DNA of 31,793 nt, from the NCBI GenBank assembly GCA_036381125.1, contig DASVDK010000325.1, positions 1-31,793 of the forward strand, in the 5' to 3' direction. The translations under genes were made by a program, and so were the position numbers. This DNA comes from DASVDK01 sp036381125 [NCBI: Thermodesulfobacteriota bacterium]. GTDB lineage: Bacteria > DASVDK01. Position 1 is the stretch's first letter, and each line of letters starts with the position of its first letter. This document shows, in pieces, positions 22,907 to 30,789 of this stretch. The notes under the pieces were generated by a model. It worked only from the letters and a program-made list of their open reading frames with translations. It had not been told where the DNA came from and did not search any database.

Positions 22907-22937
22907 CGCAGCCAGGTCCGGATGGGACCTGGCTGCG
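22907..22937 (-). terminator. Strong hairpin between hrcA and grpE
   Basis: A perfect 13-bp stem (22907-22919 with 22925-22937) closes a 5-base loop and is followed on the minus strand by CTTTT. It resembles a weak rho-independent terminator or an RNA-processing hairpin that would lower grpE-dnaJ expression relative to hrcA, or protect the downstream RNA. It ends about 28 bases before the grpE start. Processing or stabilising hairpins occur in dnaK operons of other bacteria. Confidence 0.62.
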
Positions 22938-23004
22938 ACGGAACCTCATGGCGATCGGGCGAGGTCGGCGACCGCGCGGTCTCCTGGCCGACCACGCGGG
23001 ACGC

Positions 23005-24102
23005 TTACTGCTCGAGCAGCCGGCTCACGAGGCGGGCGGTGTAGTCCACGACGGGAATGACCCGGGAGTAGTTCATCCGGGTCGGTCCGATCACGCCGAG
23101 CGTGCCGACGACCTCGTCGCCCACCGTGTAGTGGGAGAGGATGAGGCTGCAGCCGGCCATCTCGTCCGCCTCGCTCTCGTGCCCGATGATGATCTGCAGG
23201 CCCCGGGCCTGCATGCTCTTGTCGATCAGCTTGATGAGGAGCGATTTCTCCTCGAAGGCCTTGAAGAGGGCCTTCATCTTCTCCACGCTCGCGAACTCCG
23301 GCTGCTCGGCGATGGAGAGCTTGCCCTCGATGAAGACCTCGGACTCCGCCGACTCCTCCGCCGACTCGAACGCACGGCGCGCGAGCGCCTGCGCCTCGGC
23401 GTAGAGGCGGTCGTAGAGCGCCTTGTCGGCCCGCATCTCCGCGAGGAGCCGCTCCCGCGCCTGCCGCAGGGTGAGCCCCGCGATGATGCTGTTCAGGTAG
23501 TTCGAGATCTCGTGCAGCCGGTCCTGCGTCAGCGGCTCGTCGGCATGGATGAGCTTGTTGTGGACCACGCCGGTCTCCGTGACCAGGATGACGAGGATGT
23601 CGCGCTCCCTGAGCCGCACGAACTCGATGTGCCGGAACCGCGTCGCCTCGATGCGCGGCGCGACCGCGAGGCCGGCCAGGCTCGAGAAGGCCGACAGCAG
23701 CCGCGAGGTCTCGCGCAGCACCTCGGCGCCGTCGCCGAGGGGCGTGTTGTACCGGCTGCGGATGCGCTCCTGCTCCTGCCTCGACAGCGGCCGCGGCTCG
23801 AGCAGGTCCACGTAGAAGCGGAACCCCTTGTCCGTCGGGATCCGGCCCGCCGACGTGTGCGGCTGCTGCAGGTACCCGGCCTCCTCGAGGTCGGCCATCA
23901 CGTTGCGGACCGACGCCGGCGACAGGTTGAGCCCGTACTTGCGCGAGATGGTGCGCGAGCCGACCGGCTCGGCGCTGGCGATGTAATCGGTGACGACCGC
24001 GTGCAGGATCTGACGATCACGCTCCGTCAACCGGTCGTGAGCGCCGGGGGACCGTGCGATGCCGATACGTTCCGTGCCTGTCTCGCCCCTCGGCTCGTCC
24101 AT
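23005..24102 (-). CDS. hrcA: Heat-inducible transcription repressor HrcA
   Basis: The 365-residue repressor binds CIRCE and is kept active by GroEL in studied bacteria. The N-terminal winged helix is clear (Leu-Thr-Glu-Arg-Asp-Arg-Gln-Ile-Leu near residue 25, then Glu-Pro-Val-Gly-Ser-Arg-Thr-Ile, Ser-Pro-Ala-Ser-Val-Arg-Asn-Val-Met-Ala-Asp-Leu-Glu). The C-terminal domain ends with Gly-Pro-Thr-Arg-Met-Asn-Tyr and Val-x-x-Val-Asp-Tyr. The ATG at 24102 gives about 20 extra residues before the usual start. It is the first gene of the unit with a CIRCE element 90 bases upstream, so HrcA represses itself. Confidence 0.96.
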   Translation of the reverse strand: MDEPRGETGTERIGIARSPGAHDRLTERDRQILHAVVTDYIASAEPVGSRTISRKYGLNLSPASVRNVMADLEEAGYLQQPHTSAGRIPTDKGFRFYVDLLEPRPLSRQEQERIRSRYNTPLGDGAEVLRETSRLLSAFSSLAGLAVAPRIEATRFRHIEFVRLRERDILVILVTETGVVHNKLIHADEPLTQDRLHEISNYLNSIIAGLTLRQARERLLAEMRADKALYDRLYAEAQALARRAFESAEESAESEVFIEGKLSIAEQPEFASVEKMKALFKAFEEKSLLIKLIDKSMQARGLQIIIGHESEADEMAGCSLILSHYTVGDEVVGTLGVIGPTRMNYSRVIPVVDYTARLVSRLLEQ

Positions 24103-24190
24103 GGCTTCGCCCCCGCGACGGGGCTCGAGTCCCGTCGGGAACCGCGACCCGCGCCGTTCCCATTGTGTATCGAGGAGTTCTGGGCGCGGG

Positions 24191-24217
24191 TTGGCACTCG
24201 CCCCCTGCGAGTGCCAG
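24191..24217 (-). promoter_or_regulatory. CIRCE operator (HrcA-binding site)
   Basis: TTGGCACTC, 9 bases, GAGTGCCAG: a match to the conserved CIRCE inverted repeat (TTAGCACTC-N9-GAGTGCTAA) with the arms pairing at 8 of 9 positions. It lies from about +1 to +27 of the predicted hrcA transcript, the common position for HrcA repression. Confidence 0.88.
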
Positions 24218-24223
24218 TGCCAC

Positions 24224-24253
24224 TTTCTACCGCAGCCGACTTCCGGCTGTCAA
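24224..24253 (-). promoter_or_regulatory. Promoter of the hrcA-grpE-dnaJ unit
   Basis: On the minus strand a perfect TTGACA (24248-24253) is followed by 18 bases and TAGAAA (24224-24229). Transcription would begin near 24217, at the edge of the CIRCE element, leaving a leader of about 115 nt. Confidence 0.65.
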
Positions 24254-24312
24254 GGCGCGGCCGCTCGGATCCGGGGGTCGTGGCCCTGTTCTTGCTTGTC
24301 TATAGCGGCCGC

Positions 24313-25494
24313 TCAGGCGAGGCGAGCGACGATCTCGTCGCAGAGGAGCCAGGCGGTCGGCGAGGCGACGCGCAGCCGGCCGTCCCGCCTGGTCACGAGG
24401 CCTCCCGACTCGAGGTCCCGCAGCGCCGCGGCCGCGTGCCGCTCGATCGGCTCGCCGACCAGGCGGGCGTAGCCGTCGAGGTCGACGCCGTCCGCCTGCC
24501 GCAGGCCGAGCAGGAGCGCCTCCATCCGGGCCTCGTCGCGGCCGAGCACCTCGCCGCCTGCGCGGGCCGGTGCGTCCGGCGCGGCGGCCGCCGCGGCCGC
24601 CCGCCCCGTGGCCGCCGCCATGTAGAGGACCGGGTCGTCGACGTTCCAGGCGCGCGTACCGTACGGGCCGCTGGCCGGCTCGAAGCTGTGGGCGCCGGCC
24701 CCGAAGCCCCGATAGGGGCGCCGGTTCCAGTAGGCCGCGTTGTGGCGGGCTCGGGCGCCGGGTCGGGCGTAGTTCGAGACCTCGTAGTGCTCGTAGCCCG
24801 CGGCACGCAGCCGCTCGTCGGCCAGGAGGAACATGTCGGCCTGCAGGGCGTCGTCGGGGCGGGCGAGGCGGCCACGGGCCTCGAGGGCCGCGAAGGGGGT
24901 GCCCGGCTCCACGGTCAGCCCGTAGCAGGAGATGTGGGCCGGCGCGGCGTCGACGGCGCGCGCCACCTCGGCCGCCCAGCCCGACAGCGTCTGACCCGGC
25001 GCGCCGAAGATCAGGTCGAGGGAGAACGTGTCGAACCCGGCCGCGCGGGCGTCGGCGAGCAGGCGCGGGCCGTCCTCGGCCTTGTGCGCGCGCCCGAGCG
25101 CCCCGAGGGTCCGGCCGTCGAAGGCCTGCAGGCCGATCGAGAGCCGGGTCACGCCGGCCGCGCGCAGGCCGGCCAGCCCCTCGCGGTCCACGGTGGCCGG
25201 GTCGGCCTCGAGCGTCACCTCGGCGCCCGGCTCGAACGGGAAGGCGCGATCGATCGCCTCGAGCAGCCGTGCGACGGCCCGGGGATGGAACAGGGACGGG
25301 GTCCCGCCCCCCAGGTAGACCGTCGCCGCCGGCCGGCCGCCGTCGGGCCCGGCGGCGGCCGCCGCCACCTCGGCGAGGAGCGCCTCGACGTAGGGCCCCT
25401 CCTCGCCGCCCCGGGCGCGAACGGCCACGAAGTTGCAGTACGGGCACTTGGTCCGGCAGTAGGGGATGTGAACGTAGACACCGAGCGAAGTCAC
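24313..25494 (-). CDS. hemW: Radical SAM haem chaperone HemW (coproporphyrinogen-oxidase-like)
   Basis: The 393-residue protein has the radical SAM cluster Cys13-x3-Cys17-x2-Cys20 in VHIPYCRTKCPYCNF and the SAM-binding Gly-Gly-Gly-Thr-Pro-Ser. The lack of the extra Cys of HemN (Cys-x-Cys) and the HemW C-terminal winged-helix-like part (Glu-Ala-Leu-Leu-Leu-Gly-Leu-Arg) favour HemW, which transfers haem to apoproteins, over oxygen-independent CPDH. An Ala-rich insert (about 290-320) is unusual. The start is GTG at 25494, 50 bases from the divergent PBP1A gene. Confidence 0.9.
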   Translation of the reverse strand: MTSLGVYVHIPYCRTKCPYCNFVAVRARGGEEGPYVEALLAEVAAAAAGPDGGRPAATVYLGGGTPSLFHPRAVARLLEAIDRAFPFEPGAEVTLEADPATVDREGLAGLRAAGVTRLSIGLQAFDGRTLGALGRAHKAEDGPRLLADARAAGFDTFSLDLIFGAPGQTLSGWAAEVARAVDAAPAHISCYGLTVEPGTPFAALEARGRLARPDDALQADMFLLADERLRAAGYEHYEVSNYARPGARARHNAAYWNRRPYRGFGAGAHSFEPASGPYGTRAWNVDDPVLYMAAATGRAAAAAAAPDAPARAGGEVLGRDEARMEALLLGLRQADGVDLDGYARLVGEPIERHAAAALRDLESGGLVTRRDGRLRVASPTAWLLCDEIVARLA

Positions 25495-25506
25495 GGGTTT
25501 ACCTGC

Positions 25507-25535
25507 TGGACAACGGCAAGTGGCGGGCGTAGAAT
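25507..25535 (+). promoter_or_regulatory. Promoter of the class A PBP gene
   Basis: TGGACA (25507-25512), 17 bases, TAGAAT (25530-25535): each box is one base from consensus. The ATG begins 9 bases after the -10 box, so the 5' leader is at most a few bases long and no Shine-Dalgarno is present. Confidence 0.66.
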
Positions 25536-25544
25536 CCCCGCCCT

Positions 25545-28079
25545 ATGAATGGGGCGGACTTCCCTCGCGCCGTGCGGGAGCGGATCGCGGATGCGCGGGC
25601 CTGGCTTGCCAGGCAGCGCGCGCTCACCGTCCTCGCCATCCTCCTGCTCTTCGTCTTCGTGGCCGGCACCGTCGTGGGCGGGGCCCTCTACGTGAACCTG
25701 GCGAGCGGCCTGCCCGACATCCAGGACGTCGAGAAGGATTATAGGCCCCCCATCATCACGCGCGTGCTCGACGCCGAGGGACGCCTCATGGGCGAACTCT
25801 TCGTCGAGCGCCGCATCGTCGTGCCGGTGTCGGAGATCCCGCCGCTGCTCGTGCAGGCGTTCGTGGCTGCCGAGGACCAGCGCTTCTTCGAGCACTCCGG
25901 CATCGACTTCAAGGGGCTGGTGCGCGCGGTCATCGCCACCCTGTTCGAGGGGCGCCGGCAGGGCGGCAGCACCATCACCATGCAGGTGGCCAAGACCTTC
26001 TTCCTCGCCGACGAGGCGCGGGCGAGGAGCTGGGCGGAGCGGCTCCGCTACAAGCTCAAGCAGGGCATCCTCGCCTACCGGCTCGAGAAGCACCTCTCGA
26101 AGGAGCAGATCCTCTACCTCTACCTCAATCAGATCTACCTCGGCCACGGCGCCTACGGCGTCGGCGCGGCGGCGCAGACCTACTTCGGCAAGGAGGTGAA
26201 GGACCTGACCCTCCCCGAGGCGGCCCTGCTGGCCGGCCTGCCCCAGGCGCCCGCCACCTACTCGCCCTACAACAACCCCGAGCGCACGCGGGAGCGCCGC
26301 AGCTACGTCATCTCCCGCATGCGGGAGGAGGGCTACGTCACCGCGGCGGAGGCCGAGGAGGCGCAGAAGGCGCCGCTGGTCACCAAGGTCAAGTCGCTCG
26401 ACGACCTCGACGCGGCGGCGTACTACACGGAGTACGTGCGCCAGTACCTCTACGAGAAGTACGGCGCCGACGCGGTGCTGAAGGACGGCCTCACCGTCTA
26501 CACGAGCGCCGACATCGACTTCCAGCGGGCCGCACAGCGGGCGATCACCCGCGGCCTACGCGCCCTCGACAAGCGCATCGGCTACCGCGGGCCGCTCGAG
26601 CGGCTCGCCGAGGCGGCCGACCGGGAGGCCTTCCTCGCCGAGGAGACGAAGAAGACCGGCGGCGTCGTCGAGGTCTCCCCGCCGTCCGACCCGATCCTCT
26701 ACAAGGCGCTGGTGACGAAGGTCGATCCGAAGGGCGCCGACGTGACGGTGGCCGGCAGCGTGCCGGCGCGCCTGCCGCTCGAGGAGATGGTCTGGGCGCG
26801 CAAGCCCAACCCCGAGGTCCAGTGGGACGACGCCCCGGTCAGGGACGCCACCACGGTCCTCAAGCCGGGCGACGTGATCCTCGTGTCCATCCGCTCGCTG
26901 CCGCCGGCGAAGCCCGAGCGCGGGTCGAAGGCGCCCGCCGTGGCGATCGCGTCGCTCGAGCAGGAGCCGCAGGTGCAGGGCGCCCTCCTGGCGCTCGACC
27001 CGCAGACCGGCGCCGTGCGGGCCATGATCGGCGGCCTCGACTTCTCGCGGTCGCAGTTCAACCGGGCCATCCAGGCGCGACGGCAGCCCGGCTCGGCCTT
27101 CAAGCCGATCATCTACGCAGCCGCCCTCGACAGCCCCAAGGGGTTCACGCCCGCCTCGATCGTCGTCGACTCCCCCTTCATCGAGGACACCGAGGAGCTG
27201 CAGTGGCGCCCGAAGAACTTCGACGGCCGCTTCCACGGCCCGACGACGCTGCGCGAGGCGCTCACCCACTCGCGCAACCTCGTCTCCATCAAGCTCCTCG
27301 ACCAGATCGGCGTCGGCTACGCCATCGACTACGCGCGGACGCTCGGCATCACCGCGCCGCTCAACCGCGACCTCTCCCTCGCGCTCGGCTCCTCGGGTGT
27401 CTCGCTGCTCGAGCTGGTGCGCGCCTACGCGGTCTTCGCCGCGGCGGGCAACCGCCCCGAGCCGCTCTTCATCACGCGGGTGCTCGACCGCGACGGCAAC
27501 GTGCTCGAGGAGAACCAGCCGGTCGTCACCCCCAACGTCATCAGCGCGGAGACGGCGTTCATCATGACCAACATGCTGACCGGCGTCGTGCAGGACGGGA
27601 CCGCGCAGCGCGTCAAGGCGCTCGGCCGGCCGGTGGCCGGCAAGACGGGCACCACCAACGACCTGGTCGACGCCTGGTTCGTGGGCTACACGCCGGACCT
27701 GGTGGCCGGCGTCTGGGTGGGCTTCGACGACACCAGCCGCTACCTCGGCAACGGCGAGACCGGCTCGCGCGCCGCCTCGCCGATCTGGCTCGACTTCATG
27801 CAGGAGGCGCTCAAGGGCTCGCCGGTCCGGGGCTTCCTGCCGGCGCCGCCCGGGGTGGTCTTCGCGCGGATCGACGCGAAGACCGGGCTCCTGCCGGGAC
27901 CCGGCTCCGCCGAGGTGATCTACGAGTCCTTCAAGCAGGGCACGGCGCCGACGATGGTCTCCGGCGGAGACGGCGGCATCCCCGGGGGGCCGATCGACCT
28001 GCGCTCCATCGGCGAGGTGCCGGCCGATCCCGCCGTGCCGCCGCCCCAGCCCGGCGCGCCGGTGAGGCTGCCGCAGTAG
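25545..28079 (+). CDS. Class A (bifunctional) penicillin-binding protein, PBP1A family
   Basis: The 844-residue enzyme polymerises and cross-links peptidoglycan. A single membrane helix (about 27-50) is followed by the GT51 glycosyltransferase domain (Glu110 in AAEDQRFFEH, then QGGSTITMQ and the Leu-Asn-x-Ile-Tyr-x-Gly-x-Gly-Ala-Tyr-Gly motif), an OB-like insert (about 370-460), and the transpeptidase with Ser517-x-x-Lys520 (GSAFKP), Ser576-Arg-Asn578 and Lys700-Thr-Gly702. The Pro-rich C-terminus is not conserved. It is a single-gene unit with its own leaderless-type promoter and ends 4 bases before the convergent archease-like gene. An LpoA-like lipoprotein gene is nearby. Confidence 0.96.
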   Translation: MNGADFPRAVRERIADARAWLARQRALTVLAILLLFVFVAGTVVGGALYVNLASGLPDIQDVEKDYRPPIITRVLDAEGRLMGELFVERRIVVPVSEIPPLLVQAFVAAEDQRFFEHSGIDFKGLVRAVIATLFEGRRQGGSTITMQVAKTFFLADEARARSWAERLRYKLKQGILAYRLEKHLSKEQILYLYLNQIYLGHGAYGVGAAAQTYFGKEVKDLTLPEAALLAGLPQAPATYSPYNNPERTRERRSYVISRMREEGYVTAAEAEEAQKAPLVTKVKSLDDLDAAAYYTEYVRQYLYEKYGADAVLKDGLTVYTSADIDFQRAAQRAITRGLRALDKRIGYRGPLERLAEAADREAFLAEETKKTGGVVEVSPPSDPILYKALVTKVDPKGADVTVAGSVPARLPLEEMVWARKPNPEVQWDDAPVRDATTVLKPGDVILVSIRSLPPAKPERGSKAPAVAIASLEQEPQVQGALLALDPQTGAVRAMIGGLDFSRSQFNRAIQARRQPGSAFKPIIYAAALDSPKGFTPASIVVDSPFIEDTEELQWRPKNFDGRFHGPTTLREALTHSRNLVSIKLLDQIGVGYAIDYARTLGITAPLNRDLSLALGSSGVSLLELVRAYAVFAAAGNRPEPLFITRVLDRDGNVLEENQPVVTPNVISAETAFIMTNMLTGVVQDGTAQRVKALGRPVAGKTGTTNDLVDAWFVGYTPDLVAGVWVGFDDTSRYLGNGETGSRAASPIWLDFMQEALKGSPVRGFLPAPPGVVFARIDAKTGLLPGPGSAEVIYESFKQGTAPTMVSGGDGGIPGGPIDLRSIGEVPADPAVPPPQPGAPVRLPQ

Positions 28080-28083
28080 CCTC

Positions 28084-28548
28084 CTACTTCGCCGCGGTCG
28101 TCTCGAGGGTGAAGTCGGCCCGCCAGAGGCCGGCCGCCTCGTCGTGGTCGACCGAGAGCCTGTGGTAGGGGACGCCGCGCACCTCGCGGCGCCGCACGAT
28201 CCGCTCGGGCGGCAGCCTCTCGCCCCACGCCTCCGCGGACAGGCGGTGCTTCGAGATCTCGTGGATGACGAACTTCTTGAAGACGTAGCCGCGCTGCTGG
28301 TGCGCCGCGATCAACTCGCGCACCCAGTGGACCACCATGTCCGCCCAGCCGTTGCCCTCGAGGTTGATCTGCACCGCGACCGTGGCGGCGAGCTCGGCCG
28401 GCGGCTCCACCATGGCATCGGTCACGGCGCGCGCGATGCCGACGAAGAGGTCGCGCTCGGTCGCCGCCTCGACGCTGACCGGATGCTCCTCGAGGACCTC
28501 GGTCGCCTTCGCCTTCTTCCGCCCGCCTGTCCGCTTGGTCGTCGCCAT
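28084..28548 (-). CDS. Divergent archease (SHS2-domain) family protein
   Basis: From the ATG at 28548 the product is 154 residues. After a basic N-terminus the sequence follows archease: Asp-Leu-Phe-x-x-Ile-Ala-Arg-Ala-Val-Thr-Asp-Ala-Met, then Trp-Val-Arg-Glu-Leu-Ile-Ala-Ala-His with Lys-Lys-Phe, Ala-Trp-Gly-Glu-Arg-Leu, and Arg-Glu-Val-Arg-Gly-Val-Pro-Tyr-His-Arg-Leu. Archease activates the RNA ligase RtcB. The usual His-Thr-Ala-Asp near the start reads His-Pro-Val-Ser here, and the terminal Leu-Asp reads Leu-Glu, so metal-ligand Asp residues may be lost. No rtcB is in the window. The ATG follows the metallophosphoesterase stop by 5 bases. I am fairly confident of the family, not of activity. 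Confidence 0.72.
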   Translation of the reverse strand: MATTKRTGGRKKAKATEVLEEHPVSVEAATERDLFVGIARAVTDAMVEPPAELAATVAVQINLEGNGWADMVVHWVRELIAAHQQRGYVFKKFVIHEISKHRLSAEAWGERLPPERIVRRREVRGVPYHRLSVDHDEAAGLWRADFTLETTAAK

Positions 28549-28553
28549 AAGCC

Positions 28554-29324
28554 TCACCATCCATGTCGGAGGCGCTCGGCGAGCCGCCGATCGAGCCCGG
28601 ACCGCTCGATGGCCGCCGCGCACGCCTCGATGTCGTACGCCACCCGCTCGATCCGCACGGTGGCCGTGGTGTCGTCGTAGATCGCGAACGGCGCCGTCGT
28701 CAGCCCGTCACGCGGCTGGCCGACTCCCCCCGGGTTCACCAGGTAGCGCCCCGGTGCCGCGAGGTCCAACGTCACGGCCTGCCCGCCGCCGGTCCCGGCG
28801 CCGCGGGAGGACCAGACGACCGTCACGCGGCCCTCGTGCTCGCGGAAGACGATCGGCAGATGCGTGTGGCCGAAGAAGACCACGCGCGCCCGGGGCAGGC
28901 GGGCCGCCGCCTCCTCGAACTCCTCCACCGCCTCCGAGACGGACAGGACGTACCGGTCGCGGTGGGACGGTGCGCCGTGGACGCCGACGGCGTCGCGGCC
29001 GATCGCCACCTGGCCGGGGAGCGCCCCCAGGTACCGGCGGTGCTCCGGGGCGAGAACGCGGCGGGTCCAGAGGATGGCCCCGCGAGCGAGGGAGCTGAAC
29101 TCCGCCGGCGGCTCGTCGGAGGCCGCCATGGCGTCGTGGTTGCCCTGGACGCAGGGGATGCCCCGGCGCCGCAACTCCGCCACGACCTCGTTCGGGTTGG
29201 CGTTGTAGCCGACCACGTCGCCGAGACAGACCACCCGGTCTATCCCGAGCGCGTCGATCCGGTCGAAGACCGCGCGGACGGCCTCGAGGTTGGCGTGCAG
29301 GTCGGACACGACGGCGACGCGCAA
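28554..29324 (-). CDS. Metallophosphoesterase (YfcE/MJ0936-like phosphodiesterase)
   Basis: The 256-residue protein has the calcineurin-like metal motifs in order: Asp-x-His (8, 10) in VVSDLHANLEA, Gly-Asp-Val-Val-Gly-Tyr, Gly-Asn-His-Asp, and Gly-His-Thr-His-Leu-Pro, with Asn-Pro-Gly-Gly-Val-Gly-Gln-Pro near the end. I chose the TTG at 29324 because AGGAG lies upstream and the protein then begins right at the first strand; an open frame continues to 29381 with no family-like sequence. Relatives hydrolyse cyclic nucleotide or other phosphodiesters; the real substrate is unknown. It is the first of a two-gene unit with the archease-like gene, with its own promoter. Confidence 0.88.
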   Translation of the reverse strand: MRVAVVSDLHANLEAVRAVFDRIDALGIDRVVCLGDVVGYNANPNEVVAELRRRGIPCVQGNHDAMAASDEPPAEFSSLARGAILWTRRVLAPEHRRYLGALPGQVAIGRDAVGVHGAPSHRDRYVLSVSEAVEEFEEAAARLPRARVVFFGHTHLPIVFREHEGRVTVVWSSRGAGTGGGQAVTLDLAAPGRYLVNPGGVGQPRDGLTTAPFAIYDDTTATVRIERVAYDIEACAAAIERSGLDRRLAERLRHGW

Positions 29325-29425
29325 AGGGGGCTCCTGCCCTCCCGCCGGCCTCACGCGAGCGCGCCGGCCTCCGGCACACACAAGTTCTCGATTCTAAAGG
29401 AGTTTCTCGCGCACCGGTTCGTATG

Positions 29426-29454
29426 CTTGTAGCCCAGCGGGGGCCGAAAGTCAA
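29426..29454 (-). promoter_or_regulatory. Probable promoter of the phosphoesterase-archease unit
   Basis: On the minus strand TTGACT (29449-29454), 17 bases, TACAAG (29426-29431). The leader would be about 95 nt. A second -10-like TTTAGAAT lies about 35 bases downstream but has no clear -35 box. Confidence 0.5.
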
Positions 29455-29488
29455 GGTGCGGAGCCCCTGCCCGGCATCGTCCGACCCC

Positions 29489-29506
29489 CCGGGCCGGCCG
29501 GCCCGG
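29489..29506. repeat. Perfect 18-bp G+C palindrome
   Basis: CCGGGCCGG-CCGGCCCGG is a perfect palindrome between the transporter stop and the phosphoesterase promoter. It could form a hairpin at the end of the transporter transcript, but there is no U-tract, and such strings are not rare at this base composition. Confidence 0.35.
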
Positions 29507-29534
29507 CCGGCGCCTCGCCCCACCGGGATCCGCC

Positions 29535-30668
29535 CTAGCCGAGAAGGAGCACTCCGGCGGCGGTGGTCAGGAGGGTCACCGGGACCCCGACCCTGAGGTA
29601 CTCGGTGAACGTCACGCGCGGCGCGCCGTGGGCGCGGGCCTGCTCGACCACGATGAGGTTGGCGACCGAGCCGATGAGAGTGAGGTTGCCGGCGAAGGTC
29701 GAGGCCATGGCGAGGAGGCGCCAGGCCGCGTCCGGGTCGCCGAACGTCGGCACGACCGATCGGAAGAGGAGCACGGCCGGCACGTTGCTGACGACGTTCG
29801 ACAGGGCGAGCGCCACCGCGGAGAGCGTCCAGGGGCCCTCGAGCCGCGCCGGCCCGAGCAGCTCGAAGCCGCGCGCGACCAGGCCCGACCCCTCCAGGCC
29901 GGCCAGCACCACGAAGAGCCCGGCGAAGAGGACCAGCAGCGCCCAGTCGACCTGCCGGTAGATCTTGAGCGGCCGAACCCGGGCCGCGACGAGGAGCACC
30001 GCCCCCGCCACCACGGCCGCCACGGCGATCGAGGCGCCGGCCAGGAACGCGAGGAGCAGGCCCGCCGTCACGACGAGGGCGACCCGCAGGAGGCGCGGGT
30101 GGACGCGGGGGGCGATCGCATCCGCCGTCCCGGACGGCGCCGGCGCCTCCGGACGGCGGAACAGGACGCGACGATAGACGACGCCGATGACGAGCACGTC
30201 GAGCACGAGCCCGGCGAGGGCGACCGGCACGAGGTGCCGTGCGAAGTCGAGGTACGGCATCCGGGAGAAGGACCCGATCAGCATGTTCTGCGGGTTGCCG
30301 GTGAGGGTGGCGGCCGAGCCGATGTTCGAGGCGGTGGCGAGGGCGATGAGGTACGGGACCGGGTCGAGCGCGAGAGGCCGGAGCACCCCCACGACGATCG
30401 GCGTGAGGACCAGGCAGACGACGTCGTTCACGAAGAGCGCCGACAGGACGCCCGAGACCCCGACGGTCGCCACGAGGAGCACGAAGGGGTGCTTCGCGCG
30501 CTCGAGCGCCCAGAGGCTCACGAGCTCGAAGAAGCCCGCGAGCCTGAGGTGCGCGATGACGAGCATCATGCCGAAGAGGAGGAAGATCGTGGGCGCGTCG
30601 ACGGCCCTCGCCGCGCGATCGAGGTCGACCGCCCCGGTGACGAACATGAGGGCGGCGCCGACGACCAC
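29535..30668 (-). CDS. ArsB/NhaD-type anion or sodium/proton transporter
   Basis: The 377-residue membrane protein of the ion transporter superfamily has about ten hydrophobic segments. Features are Phe-Gly-Met-Met near residue 32, a Phe-Val-Asn-Asp-Val-Val loop (about 78), a Gly-Ser-Ala-Ala-Thr-Leu-Thr-Gly-Asn-Pro-Gln-Asn re-entrant loop (about 116) and a second Ser-Asn-Val-Val-Ser-Asn-Val-Pro plus Ala-Gly-Asn-Leu-Thr-x-Ile-Gly-Ser-Val-Ala-Asn repeat near the C-terminus. Arsenite, citrate or Na+/H+ are known family substrates; none can be assigned. The GTG at 30668 appears to lie inside the first helix: the frame stays open upstream and encodes another hydrophobic helix and the Arg-x-Asp-Arg loop, but has no ATG, GTG or TTG before the plsY stop (only CTG codons at 30746 and 30752). 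The true start is uncertain. Confidence 0.85.
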   Translation of the reverse strand: MVVGAALMFVTGAVDLDRAARAVDAPTIFLLFGMMLVIAHLRLAGFFELVSLWALERAKHPFVLLVATVGVSGVLSALFVNDVVCLVLTPIVVGVLRPLALDPVPYLIALATASNIGSAATLTGNPQNMLIGSFSRMPYLDFARHLVPVALAGLVLDVLVIGVVYRRVLFRRPEAPAPSGTADAIAPRVHPRLLRVALVVTAGLLLAFLAGASIAVAAVVAGAVLLVAARVRPLKIYRQVDWALLVLFAGLFVVLAGLEGSGLVARGFELLGPARLEGPWTLSAVALALSNVVSNVPAVLLFRSVVPTFGDPDAAWRLLAMASTFAGNLTLIGSVANLIVVEQARAHGAPRVTFTEYLRVGVPVTLLTTAAGVLLLG

Positions 30669-30789
30669 GATCCCGGCGCGGTCGAGGCGTGTCCGCGGGA
30701 CCCGACCGAGCGCCAGGCCGAGGTACGTGAGGCCGAAGACGATCAGCGTCAGGGCGGTGCGGATGGGCGTGGCGTCCGGAAGCGCGAGG

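Noticed and set aside
24017-24223. Small minus-strand frame in the hrcA leader
   Set aside because: It starts inside the CIRCE element and overlaps the hrcA start out of frame, with no family-like sequence.
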